64,000 nucleotides of DNA, from NCBI RefSeq assembly GCF_000060285.1, contig NC_008555.1, positions 620,001-684,000 on the forward strand, given 5' to 3'. This DNA is from Listeria welshimeri serovar 6b str. SLCC5334 (lineage in GTDB: Bacteria > Bacillota > Bacilli > Lactobacillales > Listeriaceae). Position numbers and translations under genes: made by a program. Of the stretch, positions 34,582 through 43,452 are shown piece after piece (positions within the stretch are counted from its first letter, which is position 1; the number at the start of each line of letters is the position of its first letter). The notes under the pieces are model-generated. The model did no database searches. It was not told the DNA's origin and saw only the letters and a list, made by a program, of their open reading frames with translations.

Positions 34582-37272
34582 ATGCGGAAAGTATATGAAA
34601 TTTTTATTTTAGACTGGCGCCGTCTCTTTAAAGCGCCTTTAGCATTATTATTAGTAATTGCATTAATTATTTTGCCATCATTATATGCTTGGTTTAATAT
34701 TGAAGCACTTTGGGACCCTTACTCGAATACTTCGGGAATCAAAGTGGCAGTTTCGATTGATGATGAAGGGGCTGAAGTAGACGTTCCTGGGAAAAAGCCT
34801 GAGAAAGTGAATGTCGGCAATCAACTGAAGAAAACGCTAGAAAAAAATAAAAAACTTGGCTGGACATTTGTAAGTGAAGAGGAAGCAAAAAAAGGAGTGA
34901 AAAGCGGTAAATACTATGCCTCTATTCACATTCCAAAAGATTTTTCGGAAGACATGGTTTCTGTTGTAAATGATAATGTCAAAAAACCAACGATTGATTA
35001 CTCTGTTAATGAAAAAATCAATGCCATCGCACCAAAAATGACGGAGAGTGGCGCAACGACGATTGTAAATCAAATAAGCTCAGAGTTTGTTGGGACAGTA
35101 AGTAAATCAGTTTTAGAAGAGTTTAATAAAGCAGGAATTGACCTTGAAAATGAATTACCGACAATCCGCCGCTTAAAAACGAAAGTATTCCAAGTACAAG
35201 ATGCTTTACCAGAACTTAAAAAAATGGGTGGCGAGGCTGTGAAAATTGAAGCCAAACTCCCTGAACTAAAAGCTAAAGCAAACCAAGTAGTGGAACTAAA
35301 TGAAAAAATTCCAGAGTTAAATAAAGCAACAGAAAACGTCTTGTTAGTAGAACAACAACTACCAAAAATCGACCAACTTGGCCAAGATATTCTAGTTTTA
35401 CAAAAGAAAATACCAGAAATCAAGCAAATTGCAGACTCAGTAAAAGAAGTGGACGAAAACTTTGGAACGATTAAGAAAACTGTTAATGATGCAGTAAATG
35501 AATCGGGTAAGGCGCTCGATGTGATTGATACGGCGATGACGGCGATACCAACTGTAGAAAAAATCGCCCAAAACGGCAGTGGCTATGTGGACAAAGTGTC
35601 CGATTTTACGGATGAAATTAATAAATCATTTGATACGTTAGCGCCTGCTATTAAACAGAATTTAACACTAATGAAGCAAATGGCAGACAACATTTATCAA
35701 GTCACAGAAGCAATTAAAAATGGTTCTATAAACTCCGAACAAGCGATTGCGGAATTGAAGAAAATGGAACAAGATATTGATTCTTTACAACAAATGATTA
35801 CAAAACAAACCGCCACATTGGAAAGTTTAAATGAAACGTTGCCTAATAAGCCTTTTACTGATTTAATCAAGAATTTAAAAGCCATTAATAGTCAGTTAAG
35901 TACACAAAAAGAAACAGTGACAAAAGTTCGCACAGCACTTGAAAACGGGGAAAAACCAGCGGAAGAATTACTCAATCAACTAAATGCACAAGCAAAAAAT
36001 ATTAGTGCAAAATTGGATCAAATTTTAGCGAATTATGATTCGGAAATTGTCCCAGCAATCAAAACCGGTTTAAACCAAATTCAAGGGGATTTAAAAGATA
36101 GCCAACAATTATTAAAAACGTTGCAATCGAAAATCCCAGAAATTACGCAGGTATTAAAAGACTCAAAAGAAACACTTCAAACTGGACAAACCTATTTAAA
36201 AGAGTTCCAACAGCGTTTGCCAGAAATCCAGAAAACACTGGATGAAGCCACTAAAGTAATTAATACCAAATTGGATACTATTATTGCTGGGATTAACGAA
36301 GCAGCAAGCTTTTACCAAAATGATTATCCAAATGTAAAAGCGAACATTAAAAAAGCGGCCAATTTTATCCGCGATGATTTGCCTGGACTTGAAAAAGAAA
36401 TAAACCAAGCCTCCAATCTTATTCAAGAAAAAATGCCAGAATTCGAAAAAGCGATTAAAATTGCAGCAAACCTTTCCCGAGAAGAACTGCCGGAATTTGA
36501 GAAAGCAATTAATAATGCCGCCAATAAAATTACTGATTTCGACAAGAATTATGATTTACAAAGTATTATTAAAATGCTCCGTAATGATGCCGATAAGGAT
36601 AGTTCTTTTATTGCAAACCCAGTTAATTTAAAAGAAACAAGTTATTATCCGATTCCAAATTACGGCTCGGCAAGCTCGCCATTTTACACGGCGCTTTGTC
36701 TATGGGTTGGCGCTCTCTTGCTTATTTCATTACTTCGGGTTGATGTAGAAGTACCAGCTGGTATTTTTAGTCATTACCATCGCTATTTTGGACGCTTGCT
36801 GACATTCTTATCTATTGGCTTGATGCAGGCGCTCATCGTGACACTTGGAAATATATTCTTACTTGGTGTTTCGATTGCAGAACCTTTGCTCCATGTTCTT
36901 TTTAGTATGTTTATTAGTGTTGTATTTATGACAATTGTATACACACTTGTATCCTTATTTAATAATGTCGGAAAAGGAATCGCGATTATTTTGCTAGTGC
37001 TACAAATTTCAGGAGCCGGCGGAAACTTTCCTATTCAAGTTTCGCCACCATTTTTCCAAGCAATTTATCCGTTTTTACCATTCACTTATGCTGTTAGTTT
37101 AATCAGGGAAAGTGTTGGGGGATTATATATGCCAACTGTTTGGCTTGATATGAGTGTACTTGCTGGATTTGCGATTTTGTTTATTGCATTAGGTCTTTTA
37201 CTCAAAAAACCACTCGACAAAGTTGTACCGAAATTATCGGAAAAAGCGAAACGAAGCAAGCTGATTCATTAA
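34582..37272 (+). CDS. YhgE/Pip-family membrane protein with long extracytoplasmic coiled domain
   Basis: 896 residues. One N-terminal membrane helix (about 18-38, ending ALIILPSLYAWFNIEALWDP, the YhgE signature), about 650 residues of extracytoplasmic helical sequence rich in Leu, Lys and Pro-Glu repeats (LPELKKMGG, LPELKAKAN, IPELNKATE), then five to six C-terminal helices of ABC-2 permease type. Relatives include the phage infection protein Pip of Lactococcus, a phage receptor, and EsaA of type VII secretion. ATG 34582 fits AAGGAGG. It is flanked by two GntR paralogues. Transport, secretion or phage-receptor roles are open. Confidence 0.87.
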   Translation: MRKVYEIFILDWRRLFKAPLALLLVIALIILPSLYAWFNIEALWDPYSNTSGIKVAVSIDDEGAEVDVPGKKPEKVNVGNQLKKTLEKNKKLGWTFVSEEEAKKGVKSGKYYASIHIPKDFSEDMVSVVNDNVKKPTIDYSVNEKINAIAPKMTESGATTIVNQISSEFVGTVSKSVLEEFNKAGIDLENELPTIRRLKTKVFQVQDALPELKKMGGEAVKIEAKLPELKAKANQVVELNEKIPELNKATENVLLVEQQLPKIDQLGQDILVLQKKIPEIKQIADSVKEVDENFGTIKKTVNDAVNESGKALDVIDTAMTAIPTVEKIAQNGSGYVDKVSDFTDEINKSFDTLAPAIKQNLTLMKQMADNIYQVTEAIKNGSINSEQAIAELKKMEQDIDSLQQMITKQTATLESLNETLPNKPFTDLIKNLKAINSQLSTQKETVTKVRTALENGEKPAEELLNQLNAQAKNISAKLDQILANYDSEIVPAIKTGLNQIQGDLKDSQQLLKTLQSKIPEITQVLKDSKETLQTGQTYLKEFQQRLPEIQKTLDEATKVINTKLDTIIAGINEAASFYQNDYPNVKANIKKAANFIRDDLPGLEKEINQASNLIQEKMPEFEKAIKIAANLSREELPEFEKAINNAANKITDFDKNYDLQSIIKMLRNDADKDSSFIANPVNLKETSYYPIPNYGSASSPFYTALCLWVGALLLISLLRVDVEVPAGIFSHYHRYFGRLLTFLSIGLMQALIVTLGNIFLLGVSIAEPLLHVLFSMFISVVFMTIVYTLVSLFNNVGKGIAIILLVLQISGAGGNFPIQVSPPFFQAIYPFLPFTYAVSLIRESVGGLYMPTVWLDMSVLAGFAILFIALGLLLKKPLDKVVPKLSEKAKRSKLIH

Positions 37273-37301
37273 AAATAGTATATAATTATTAGCGAAGAGG
37301 G

Positions 37302-37958
37302 GTGAGCATTATCACAAATAAGTATAAAACCTTAGATAAAATGGTTTATAATTTACTTCTTGAAAAAATTAAACGAGGAGAATTAGTACCAAATCAGCAT
37401 TTGGCGGAAGAAAAACTAGCAACTGAATTTGGTGTTAGTCGCTCACCGCTCCGAAAAGCTATAGCCACACTCACTGCGCAAGGTATTGTAAGCTATCATG
37501 AAAATAGTGGGACAGTACTTAATGATGTCCTTATTGATTCGGCTCGTTATGTACAACTTATGGATACGATTGATATTTTTGTGGATGCTGCTATTATCAG
37601 AGCTGCTCATTTTGGATATAATATAGATGTAGAAAAACTTCATAATCATCTTCAAGAAATGGAGCGTTTTTCTTATTTAATGGATGTTGAAAATTATTTT
37701 AATGAGCATCACCGTTATATACTTTGTTTGATAAGTTTTGCAGAAAATCCTTATCAGGTAAGTATCGCTAAACATATTTTCTTTCAAATTGTGCATTTTT
37801 CTGATGGAATTAATATTTTTAAAGCGGTTGAAATAAGAGAATGGACGAACAAAAAAAGCAGTGAAATCTATGAATTCCTTATCCAAAATAAAATCGAACT
37901 TGCTCGAAAAACGGTCAAATCTATGTTTGCAGAACTAACGATTCAAGCATATAGATAA
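37302..37958 (+). CDS. GntR-family transcriptional regulator (second paralogue)
   Basis: About 216-218 residues with the same layout as the regulator at 33899: winged helix (LLEKIKRGELVPNQHLAEEK, then ATEFGVSRSPLRKAIATLTA) and a helical ligand domain. The frame opens at GTG 37302, but this codon lies inside the GAGGGGTG ribosome site; the codon at the right spacing is ATT at 37308. The next ATG is at residue 13, inside the first helix. It follows the YhgE-like gene by about 30 bases. It ends at a strong terminator. Confidence 0.83.
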   Translation: MSIITNKYKTLDKMVYNLLLEKIKRGELVPNQHLAEEKLATEFGVSRSPLRKAIATLTAQGIVSYHENSGTVLNDVLIDSARYVQLMDTIDIFVDAAIIRAAHFGYNIDVEKLHNHLQEMERFSYLMDVENYFNEHHRYILCLISFAENPYQVSIAKHIFFQIVHFSDGINIFKAVEIREWTNKKSSEIYEFLIQNKIELARKTVKSMFAELTIQAYR

Positions 37959-37993
37959 AAAAGTTGGTGCCATAAAGGTACCAACTTTTTTTG
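37957..37993 (+). terminator. Rho-independent terminator
   Basis: AAAAAGTTGGT and ACCAACTTTTT arms with inner GCC/GGT and a T run. Confidence 0.9.
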
Positions 37994-38112
37994 TGTTTTA
38001 CAATAATACTTATGTTTCCTTAGTTAATTCTTTAATATTGGGTGATACGATGGTTGAGTAAAATGTCTGTATGCCAATGGAGCTAAAAACAGAAAAAGAT
38101 GGAGGAGCAGAA

Positions 38113-38895
38113 ATGAAAAAAATTTATATTATTATGACATCAATTCTTTTGTGCATCATTTGTGTCGTCGTTGGAATTTCTATTTTTCTAAAGCAAGATG
38201 AGGTTGTTCAGCAACCGAAAGAAAAAATTAGTAAAAAACAGGTTCTATCAGACAAAGAGCAGCCTAGTTCTTCTAACGAAGGGAAAAAGGTAGCATATTT
38301 GACGATTGATGATGGGCCAACTGAATATATGTCAAAAATTTTAACCGCATTAAAAAAAGAAAATGTAAAAGCTACATTTTTCCTCGTTGGAAATAGAATT
38401 ACTGGTGATAGAAAAAAAGATATTAAAGAAGCTGCAGAAGAAGGCCATAGTATTGGACTCCATAGTATGTCGCACGTTGCTAAAAGATTATACAAAGACA
38501 AACAATTTATTCCTGAAATAGAAAAAGAATCTAAACTACTTAATACAATTCTAGATAAAAAAACAAAGTTAGTTCGAGCGCCCTATGGTAGTACTTATTT
38601 AAATGATGACCAAGTAGGACAATTAAAAAAGGATAAATATCGACTACTAGATTGGAATATTGATAGTGAGGACTGGAAACATAAAGGAAAACCAGAAAAG
38701 ATGGTTTCTTTCATTAAGGAAGAGTTAAATAAATTCAAAAAAATTTCTCCTGTTATTTTGATTCATGAAACAGAAGATTTACTAAAAGCTATACCTGATC
38801 TAGTCAAAACTATCCGAGCAAAAGGCTTTGAATTAAAACCTTATTTTGAAGATAATAATTTTCATTTGAATTTCAAAAAAGATCCTCAATTATAA
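38113..38895 (+). CDS. Membrane-anchored polysaccharide deacetylase
   Basis: 260 residues. The N-terminal anchor helix (MKKIYIIMTSILLCIICVVV) is followed by a Lys-rich linker and the NodB domain (about 65-245): TIDDGPTEYM (catalytic Asp, metal Asp), HSMSH (metal His pair), RAPYGS, LDWNIDSEDW and LIHET. Carbohydrate esterase family 4 removes N- or O-acetyl groups from peptidoglycan or other wall polymers. It is not the main PgdA, which is longer. GGAGGAG sits 5 bases before ATG 38113. Extracytoplasmic action is inferred from the anchor. Confidence 0.9.
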   Translation: MKKIYIIMTSILLCIICVVVGISIFLKQDEVVQQPKEKISKKQVLSDKEQPSSSNEGKKVAYLTIDDGPTEYMSKILTALKKENVKATFFLVGNRITGDRKKDIKEAAEEGHSIGLHSMSHVAKRLYKDKQFIPEIEKESKLLNTILDKKTKLVRAPYGSTYLNDDQVGQLKKDKYRLLDWNIDSEDWKHKGKPEKMVSFIKEELNKFKKISPVILIHETEDLLKAIPDLVKTIRAKGFELKPYFEDNNFHLNFKKDPQL

Positions 38896-38920
38896 ATAGT
38901 TATTGCTTCTTCACTGTCAT

Positions 38921-38983
38921 AAAAAAAGCAGAAACCATTGCATAAGCCATTTTGGATAATGGAATATACAAGGTTTCTGCTTA
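38921..38983. terminator. Bidirectional terminator-type hairpin
   Basis: AAAAAGCAGAAACC pairs with GGTTTCTGCTT, with nested CCATT/AATGG arms. It separates the converging deacetylase and GNAT genes. Confidence 0.8.
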
Positions 38984-39514
38984 TTGTGTTGCCTCGCTTT
39001 GATATAAATTAAAGCCATTTTTATTCCCAATAAGTTGAAAATGGTAAGCTGTATACATTTGATTAAGGGTGGCATTAGTTTCAATGCAATCCAAACGTAC
39101 AAATGGAACGGCCTTTTCAAAAGCTAGTTTTTTAGCATAACAAATCATTTGTTTACTTAAAGAAATACCACTAAAATCTCTATTAACCATTATTCGATGT
39201 AAGTAATATGCCGTTTGAGTGGTTAAATCGCCCCATAAATCTGTATCCCAATCACTTGGCTTTTTTCGTATAATCATAGCGCCAGCAAGTTTTCCATCAG
39301 CTGTTTCGAATATGGCGACCTCACCCAGTTTGATTCGTTGTTCGATATTATGGACATCAAATCCATGTAAAATATCACTCCACTGGTTTGAACCCGATTC
39401 TTTTAACCAGAGAGCTGTATTTACCATTAATTCATGTATGTTGGAACGATCATTTGGCAAAGCAAAGCGGACTAGAAATTCCAGTCCGCCAGCTGTAACT
39501 TTATTTTGGTTCAT
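38981..39514 (-). CDS. GNAT-family N-acetyltransferase
   Basis: About 177 residues. RFALPNDRSNIHELMVNTAL opens the fold, YLHRIMVNRDFSGISLSKQM is the acetyl-CoA motif (in a weakened form) and FVRLDCIETNATLNQMYTAY the C-terminal motif. The start is uncertain: ATG 39514 overlaps the end of the DUF975 gene by 14 bases, and the fold itself would start at LEFLVRF, where only CTG is available. No clear ribosome site. It is coupled to the upstream membrane protein gene. Substrate unknown. Confidence 0.8.
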   Translation of the reverse strand: MNQNKVTAGGLEFLVRFALPNDRSNIHELMVNTALWLKESGSNQWSDILHGFDVHNIEQRIKLGEVAIFETADGKLAGAMIIRKKPSDWDTDLWGDLTTQTAYYLHRIMVNRDFSGISLSKQMICYAKKLAFEKAVPFVRLDCIETNATLNQMYTAYHFQLIGNKNGFNLYQSEATQ

Positions 39515-40385
39515 TTTCATCTTTTGGACGTTCGGGTTCTTTTGTTGTATCTGGTCCAAAGCCTTCTGGATGTGTATCATCTTTAAACGGATCAGCTTCT
39601 GTTGTGTTGAATGGATCTACTTCTTCCACAATCACTGTTTCTTCTGTAAACGTACCTTCGCTTGCTGCATATAAATCATCATAAAATACAGCAATGGAAG
39701 TGATTAGGTATGGATAAACATAAAGTGAAATACCAAGTGTAATTAACCAGGAAGATAAAATTAATACGAGTCCACCAAAAGTAGCGCCAGCAGCAAGTGC
39801 AGTTAATAGCTCAGTAGGATTTGTTGTATAAGTAGTTGTTGCTGAACCGCTAGCAACAATGATAGAACCAACAATCGCCACTGCCAATGGAATTAAATAC
39901 CAAAGTAGGAATGTAAGTGAAAGACCAAAAAGTCTACCTTTGTGTCCATTCATCATATGGCGACTTTCTGTAATTGCATCTAAAGCAGAGATATTAGGAT
40001 TATCTCTTAAAATAAAGAATGTTTGTGAATAGGAATAAGTCTTAATAATTCCAGGAATGAAAAGTAATAAGCTCCATAAGAAAGTGAAAATACAGATAAG
40101 TAAGTAAGCTAAGAACGTACGCCCGAATTCTTTGAAGCCGCTAAACATATAAGCGACATCTACTTGCTCACGGCGACTAATTGCAAGGTATACCCAAGCT
40201 ACCCCAGTGTATAGTGGGCCAGTTAGTAGTAACATCGCAATCCAACCAAGAAGTGGAATCCAGCCAACTACGCCTCCACCAACAGTCAAGATTAACCAAG
40301 CAAGTACCAATATTCCAATAGCAATACCCCAACTGCCACGAAGCGACTCTTTAGCTGTCTGTTTAACTTGTGAAATAGTCATCAT
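39501..40385 (-). CDS. DUF975-family integral membrane protein
   Basis: 294 residues, six predicted helices, and a C-terminal acidic/proline tail (TTKEPERPKDENEPK). The opening TISQVKQTAKESLRGSWGIA is the DUF975 signature. AAAGGAG 9 bases before ATG 40385 rules out the longer frame at 40427. Function unknown; members are assumed to be membrane organisers or transport-related. The GNAT gene follows, overlapping its end. Confidence 0.85.
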   Translation of the reverse strand: MMTISQVKQTAKESLRGSWGIAIGILVLAWLILTVGGGVVGWIPLLGWIAMLLLTGPLYTGVAWVYLAISRREQVDVAYMFSGFKEFGRTFLAYLLICIFTFLWSLLLFIPGIIKTYSYSQTFFILRDNPNISALDAITESRHMMNGHKGRLFGLSLTFLLWYLIPLAVAIVGSIIVASGSATTTYTTNPTELLTALAAGATFGGLVLILSSWLITLGISLYVYPYLITSIAVFYDDLYAASEGTFTEETVIVEEVDPFNTTEADPFKDDTHPEGFGPDTTKEPERPKDENEPK

Positions 40386-40568
40386 AATGAAAACTCCTTT
40401 TTTTAATTTATTTAAGTATAATAGCAAAAAATACCTATCTTTAAAATAGCATATTTTTAGGGACTAATACAGTAATAAGAGGTGTTATAAAAAAATACTG
40501 AAAATAGGATTAACTTTTTATTTTGAGGGAAAAAGTGATATGATATGATTAATTTGGAGGTGGCGCAC

Positions 40569-40778
40569 ATGGCCCATGAGAATTTAAGAGAATTAGAAGA
40601 TCGACTTATTGAATTACGGCAACAATATCAAGAAGCACTTAGCGAAACAAGAGAGTTTGAAGATCCACAACTCCAAAATGGACCAATCAATGCAGCTGAA
40701 GTTAGATTAAGTGCATTACGTCACGAAATTGCTGAAGTAGAGAAGAAAATTAAAAAAGTAGAAGGTAACACCAAATAA
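40569..40778 (+). CDS. Small coiled-coil protein
   Basis: 69 residues, starting MAHENLRELEDRLIEL. Nearly all helical with heptad-like Leu spacing (LRELEDRLIELRQQYQEALS and LSALRHEIAEVEKKIKKVEG). GGAGGTGG 5 bases before ATG 40569 decides the start over an upstream ATG at 40545. It is followed by a hairpin and the phosphoesterase gene. Function unknown. Confidence 0.8.
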   Translation: MAHENLRELEDRLIELRQQYQEALSETREFEDPQLQNGPINAAEVRLSALRHEIAEVEKKIKKVEGNTK

Positions 40779-40783
40779 GGAAA

Positions 40784-40832
40784 AGACGTCCTTTTGCTAA
40801 TGTCATTTTAGCGGAAGGGCGTTTCTTTTACG
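40784..40832 (+). terminator. Terminator-type hairpin
   Basis: GACGTCCTTTTGCTAA pairs with TTAGCGGAAGGGCGTTTC using several G-U pairs, with a T-rich tail. It ends the small gene or attenuates the phosphoesterase behind it. Confidence 0.7.
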
Positions 40833-40851
40833 ACCGTTTGGAGGAATAACA

Positions 40852-41559
40852 ATGAAACCGATTTTTGCTGTAGGAGATGTACACGGAGAAATTACACTGT
40901 TGGATGAGTTGCTGGAAAACTGGAATAGAGAGCGAGAACGCCTTTTATTTGTAGGCGATTTAATTGACCGCGGGGAAAATCCAGCAGCAGTCCTTAGACG
41001 AGTGAAAGAGTTATCCGATGAAGCGGAAGTTATTACTTTAAAAGGCAACCATGAACAAATGTTACTTGATTTTTTAGAAAAGCCTTCGGAAAAAATGCAT
41101 TATTATTTAAGTCAAGGCGGCATGGAAACCATTCAATCTTTAATTGGCGACTCATTAAATAAAAAAATGACACCAGAAGGGTTAGCTAAGCGAATTAAAG
41201 AAGAGGCTTCAGACCTTATCGATTTTATCCAAAGTCTGCCACTTTATTATGAAGAAGGTAAGTATGTGTTTGTCCATGCGGGCGTGGATTTTTCTAAACG
41301 CGATTGGCATGATACTGACGAGCATGATTTTTTCTGGATACGGGAACCATTTTTATTTGGGAAAAATAATACTGGAAAAGTCTTTATTTTTGGACATACA
41401 CCGGTGCAAAATTTACATAGTGACGAAAGTTCGGGTATATGGGTTTCGGAAGATAGAACTCGACTTGATATTGATGGTGGCGCAGTTTTTGGCGGGGAGC
41501 TTCATGGGGTTGTAGTTGAGGAAAATGTTGTCACAAAAAGTTTTTCTGCAAAAAAATAA
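40852..41559 (+). CDS. Metallophosphoesterase, PrpA/ApaH-like protein phosphatase
   Basis: 235 residues with the full calcineurin-like set: GDVHGE (about 7-12), GDLIDRGEN (about 35-43), GNHEQM (about 64), VHAG (about 141) and FGHTPVQN (about 183). Two metal ions are bound by Asp, His and Asn of these motifs. The family includes bacterial Ser/Thr phosphatases of the PrpA type and diadenosine tetraphosphatases; the sequence alone does not separate them. TTGGAGGA precedes the start. Monocistronic or with the small coiled-coil gene. Confidence 0.9.
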   Translation: MKPIFAVGDVHGEITLLDELLENWNRERERLLFVGDLIDRGENPAAVLRRVKELSDEAEVITLKGNHEQMLLDFLEKPSEKMHYYLSQGGMETIQSLIGDSLNKKMTPEGLAKRIKEEASDLIDFIQSLPLYYEEGKYVFVHAGVDFSKRDWHDTDEHDFFWIREPFLFGKNNTGKVFIFGHTPVQNLHSDESSGIWVSEDRTRLDIDGGAVFGGELHGVVVEENVVTKSFSAKK

Positions 41560-41608
41560 GCATCAATAGGGGCTTTTTTAAAGCGCGCATTTGATGCTTT
41601 TTTTATTT
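41557..41608. terminator. Bidirectional terminator
   Basis: AAGCATCAA and TTTGATGCTT arms with an inner GGGGC/GCGC region and a T7 run, between converging genes. Confidence 0.8.
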
Positions 41609-42170
41609 AATAATATGGTGCCATAAATAAGTATACTAGTACGCCAGTTAAGCTGACATATAGCCAAATCGGCATAGTCCAACGAACGATTTTTTTGTGC
41701 TTCTCAATTTGCATCGTCCAGCCCCATACAAGTGCAAATAGCGCGAGTGGAACAACGATTGCAGCTAAGAAACTATGTGTAATTAGGATAAAGAAGTAGA
41801 TTGGACGAACAATGCCAGTTCCTCCAAACGTAGAAATTTCCGCTGAAAGGTAATGGAACGTTAAGTAAGATACTAAGAAGAAAAGTGTTGATGTAAATGC
41901 TGCTAAAATGAAACCACGGTGCATTTTAATGTTTTTCTTTTTTATAATCGCCCAAAGTGCAATAACTAAAAATACAAAGGTAAAACTATTAAAGATGGCG
42001 TTCATACGCGGGAAAATAGTAATGTCAAAATGCACTGCTCCTTGATACCCAATTGGTGAGAAGAATAGTAGCAAAATCACTACAACCGCAACAAATGAAA
42101 TAATCATTATCGGCCAAAAATAGTTTTTTTCTGATGTCGGCTTTGTAAGTTTTTCTTTATTTTGTTCCAT
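41607..42170 (-). CDS. DUF420 membrane protein, CtaM-like cytochrome oxidase assembly factor
   Basis: 187 residues, five helices, with conserved His residues in the membrane: MHRGFI, LTFHYL and ITHSFLAA. These match DUF420/CtaM (Bacillus YozB), which is needed to assemble heme-copper quinol or cytochrome oxidases in Firmicutes. The aa3-type quinol oxidase would be the client. ATG 42170 has only a weak upstream G-rich site (GGGGGC). Single gene, convergent with the phosphoesterase. Confidence 0.85.
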   Translation of the reverse strand: MEQNKEKLTKPTSEKNYFWPIMIISFVAVVVILLLFFSPIGYQGAVHFDITIFPRMNAIFNSFTFVFLVIALWAIIKKKNIKMHRGFILAAFTSTLFFLVSYLTFHYLSAEISTFGGTGIVRPIYFFILITHSFLAAIVVPLALFALVWGWTMQIEKHKKIVRWTMPIWLYVSLTGVLVYLFMAPYY

Positions 42171-42287
42171 GAAAAAAATAGCCCCCTAAATATAAAAATT
42201 GCTGTACATATTCATTATACATGACGAACATAACGGATGCGAAAGATTGAACTTTTAAGGTATAATAGTCAGGAAAGGGTGTTTCTG

Positions 42288-42704
42288 ATGTCAATTATTG
42301 CGCGAGAACTAACAAAAGCGGAAGAAGCCGAAATTATCCATTTAAAAGAAGAAGGCGAAGTGATGCTCCAAACGGATGGAACTCCAGAAGAGCGAGTAGC
42401 GAAAATTGCCGAATATATAAAAAACACCTCGCCAGACCTCGATTTAGCAGAAGAACTTGGATATGTTTTAGGTTCTTTATACGGGGAAGCTGTACGCGAG
42501 AAGTATAACTGGAAATGGTTATTTGTGTCTGAAAATGACTTAGAAGGTTACGCAATAACATCCAAAGATCATGGTTATACATTTATGGTCCATGATTATT
42601 TTATGCAAGTAATTGTTCAAAACAAACCAGATAATAGTATGGTTTTATTTGAATTAATGACTGATATGACCGGAAATCGTAATGGTTTTCGAATGATTGG
42701 TTGA
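42288..42704 (+). CDS. DUF3806-like protein
   Basis: 138 residues, soluble. The stretch DLAEELGYVLGSLYGEAVRE followed by KYNWKWLFVSENDLEGYAIT is the DUF3806 pattern. GGAAAGGGTG before ATG 42288 sets the start; the frame extends to 42237 without a ribosome site. A TATAAT lies at 42261-42266. Function unknown. Confidence 0.8.
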   Translation: MSIIARELTKAEEAEIIHLKEEGEVMLQTDGTPEERVAKIAEYIKNTSPDLDLAEELGYVLGSLYGEAVREKYNWKWLFVSENDLEGYAITSKDHGYTFMVHDYFMQVIVQNKPDNSMVLFELMTDMTGNRNGFRMIG

Positions 42705-42760
42705 CAAGTGGTTTTGACTTTTAGCAAAGTAGTTGTACTAGATTCAGAGGTGATAAAACG

Positions 42761-43390
42761 TTGAATACAAATGAACAAAAAGTACAAGTTTTAAATAAAT
42801 TAGTCACGCTTTATGGCTATCAAGATTGGTGGGAAGATGATAATCGCCTTTCTGATTGGATTTCGATGATATTAATTCAGCGTACTACAGAGAGAAATGC
42901 CAACCAAGCATTAGCGAATCTCAAGCCTTTTCTAGATTTAGATAGTTTGATGGATATGGATATCATTAAGTTAGAGGAGTTAATATATCCCGCAGGCTTC
43001 TATAAACAAAAAAGCATCTATATCAAGGCATTAATAGAGTGGTTTGTCGGTCACGGAGCTAGCTTTGAGAAGTTTCGTCTTTATTCAACAGAAGATTTGC
43101 GAAAAGAATTACTAGGGATAAAAGGTGTAGGGGAAGAAACTGCAGATGCGATGTTACTTTATATTTTTGAACGAAATGTATTTATTGCAGACTTATATGC
43201 AAGACGATTATTTTCTCGATTAGGTTTTGGCGAATATAATTCTTATGAACAAATGCGGGAAGAGTTTATGCCAATTACAGAAAATATTTCCCATAAATTA
43301 TGTAAAGAATGGCATTCGGTCATTGATGTGCACGGGAAGCATTTTGGGAAAGACAAAGAGATGGATGAATCGTGGTTGTTAGAGTCATAA
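42761..43390 (+). CDS. HhH-GPD base-excision DNA glycosylase-like protein lacking the Fe-S cluster
   Basis: 209 residues of the endonuclease III fold. Helix-hairpin-helix: LLGIKGVGEETADAMLLYIF (about 110-129); catalytic Asp in VFIADLYARRLF (about 142). The Lys that makes endonuclease III bifunctional is Glu here (GVGEETAD), and the C-terminal four-Cys iron-sulfur motif is absent, so a monofunctional glycosylase of the MagIII kind, or a non-catalytic DNA binder, is likely. The start is TTG 42761 with AGAGGTGAT upstream. Confidence 0.83.
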   Translation: MNTNEQKVQVLNKLVTLYGYQDWWEDDNRLSDWISMILIQRTTERNANQALANLKPFLDLDSLMDMDIIKLEELIYPAGFYKQKSIYIKALIEWFVGHGASFEKFRLYSTEDLRKELLGIKGVGEETADAMLLYIFERNVFIADLYARRLFSRLGFGEYNSYEQMREEFMPITENISHKLCKEWHSVIDVHGKHFGKDKEMDESWLLES

Positions 43391-43452
43391 CGTGGAAAAA
43401 ATATTAAGTGCAACACTATGTGTATTTTTTGCATCGTAAAAGGAGATAGATT

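Noticed and set aside
35070-35423. 117-codon minus-strand frame within the YhgE-like gene
   Set aside because: Serine/phenylalanine-rich antisense composition typical of the complement of Lys/Glu-rich coiled coil.
41249-41515. Second frame inside the phosphoesterase gene
   Set aside because: Lies wholly within a gene whose motifs are all in the other frame.
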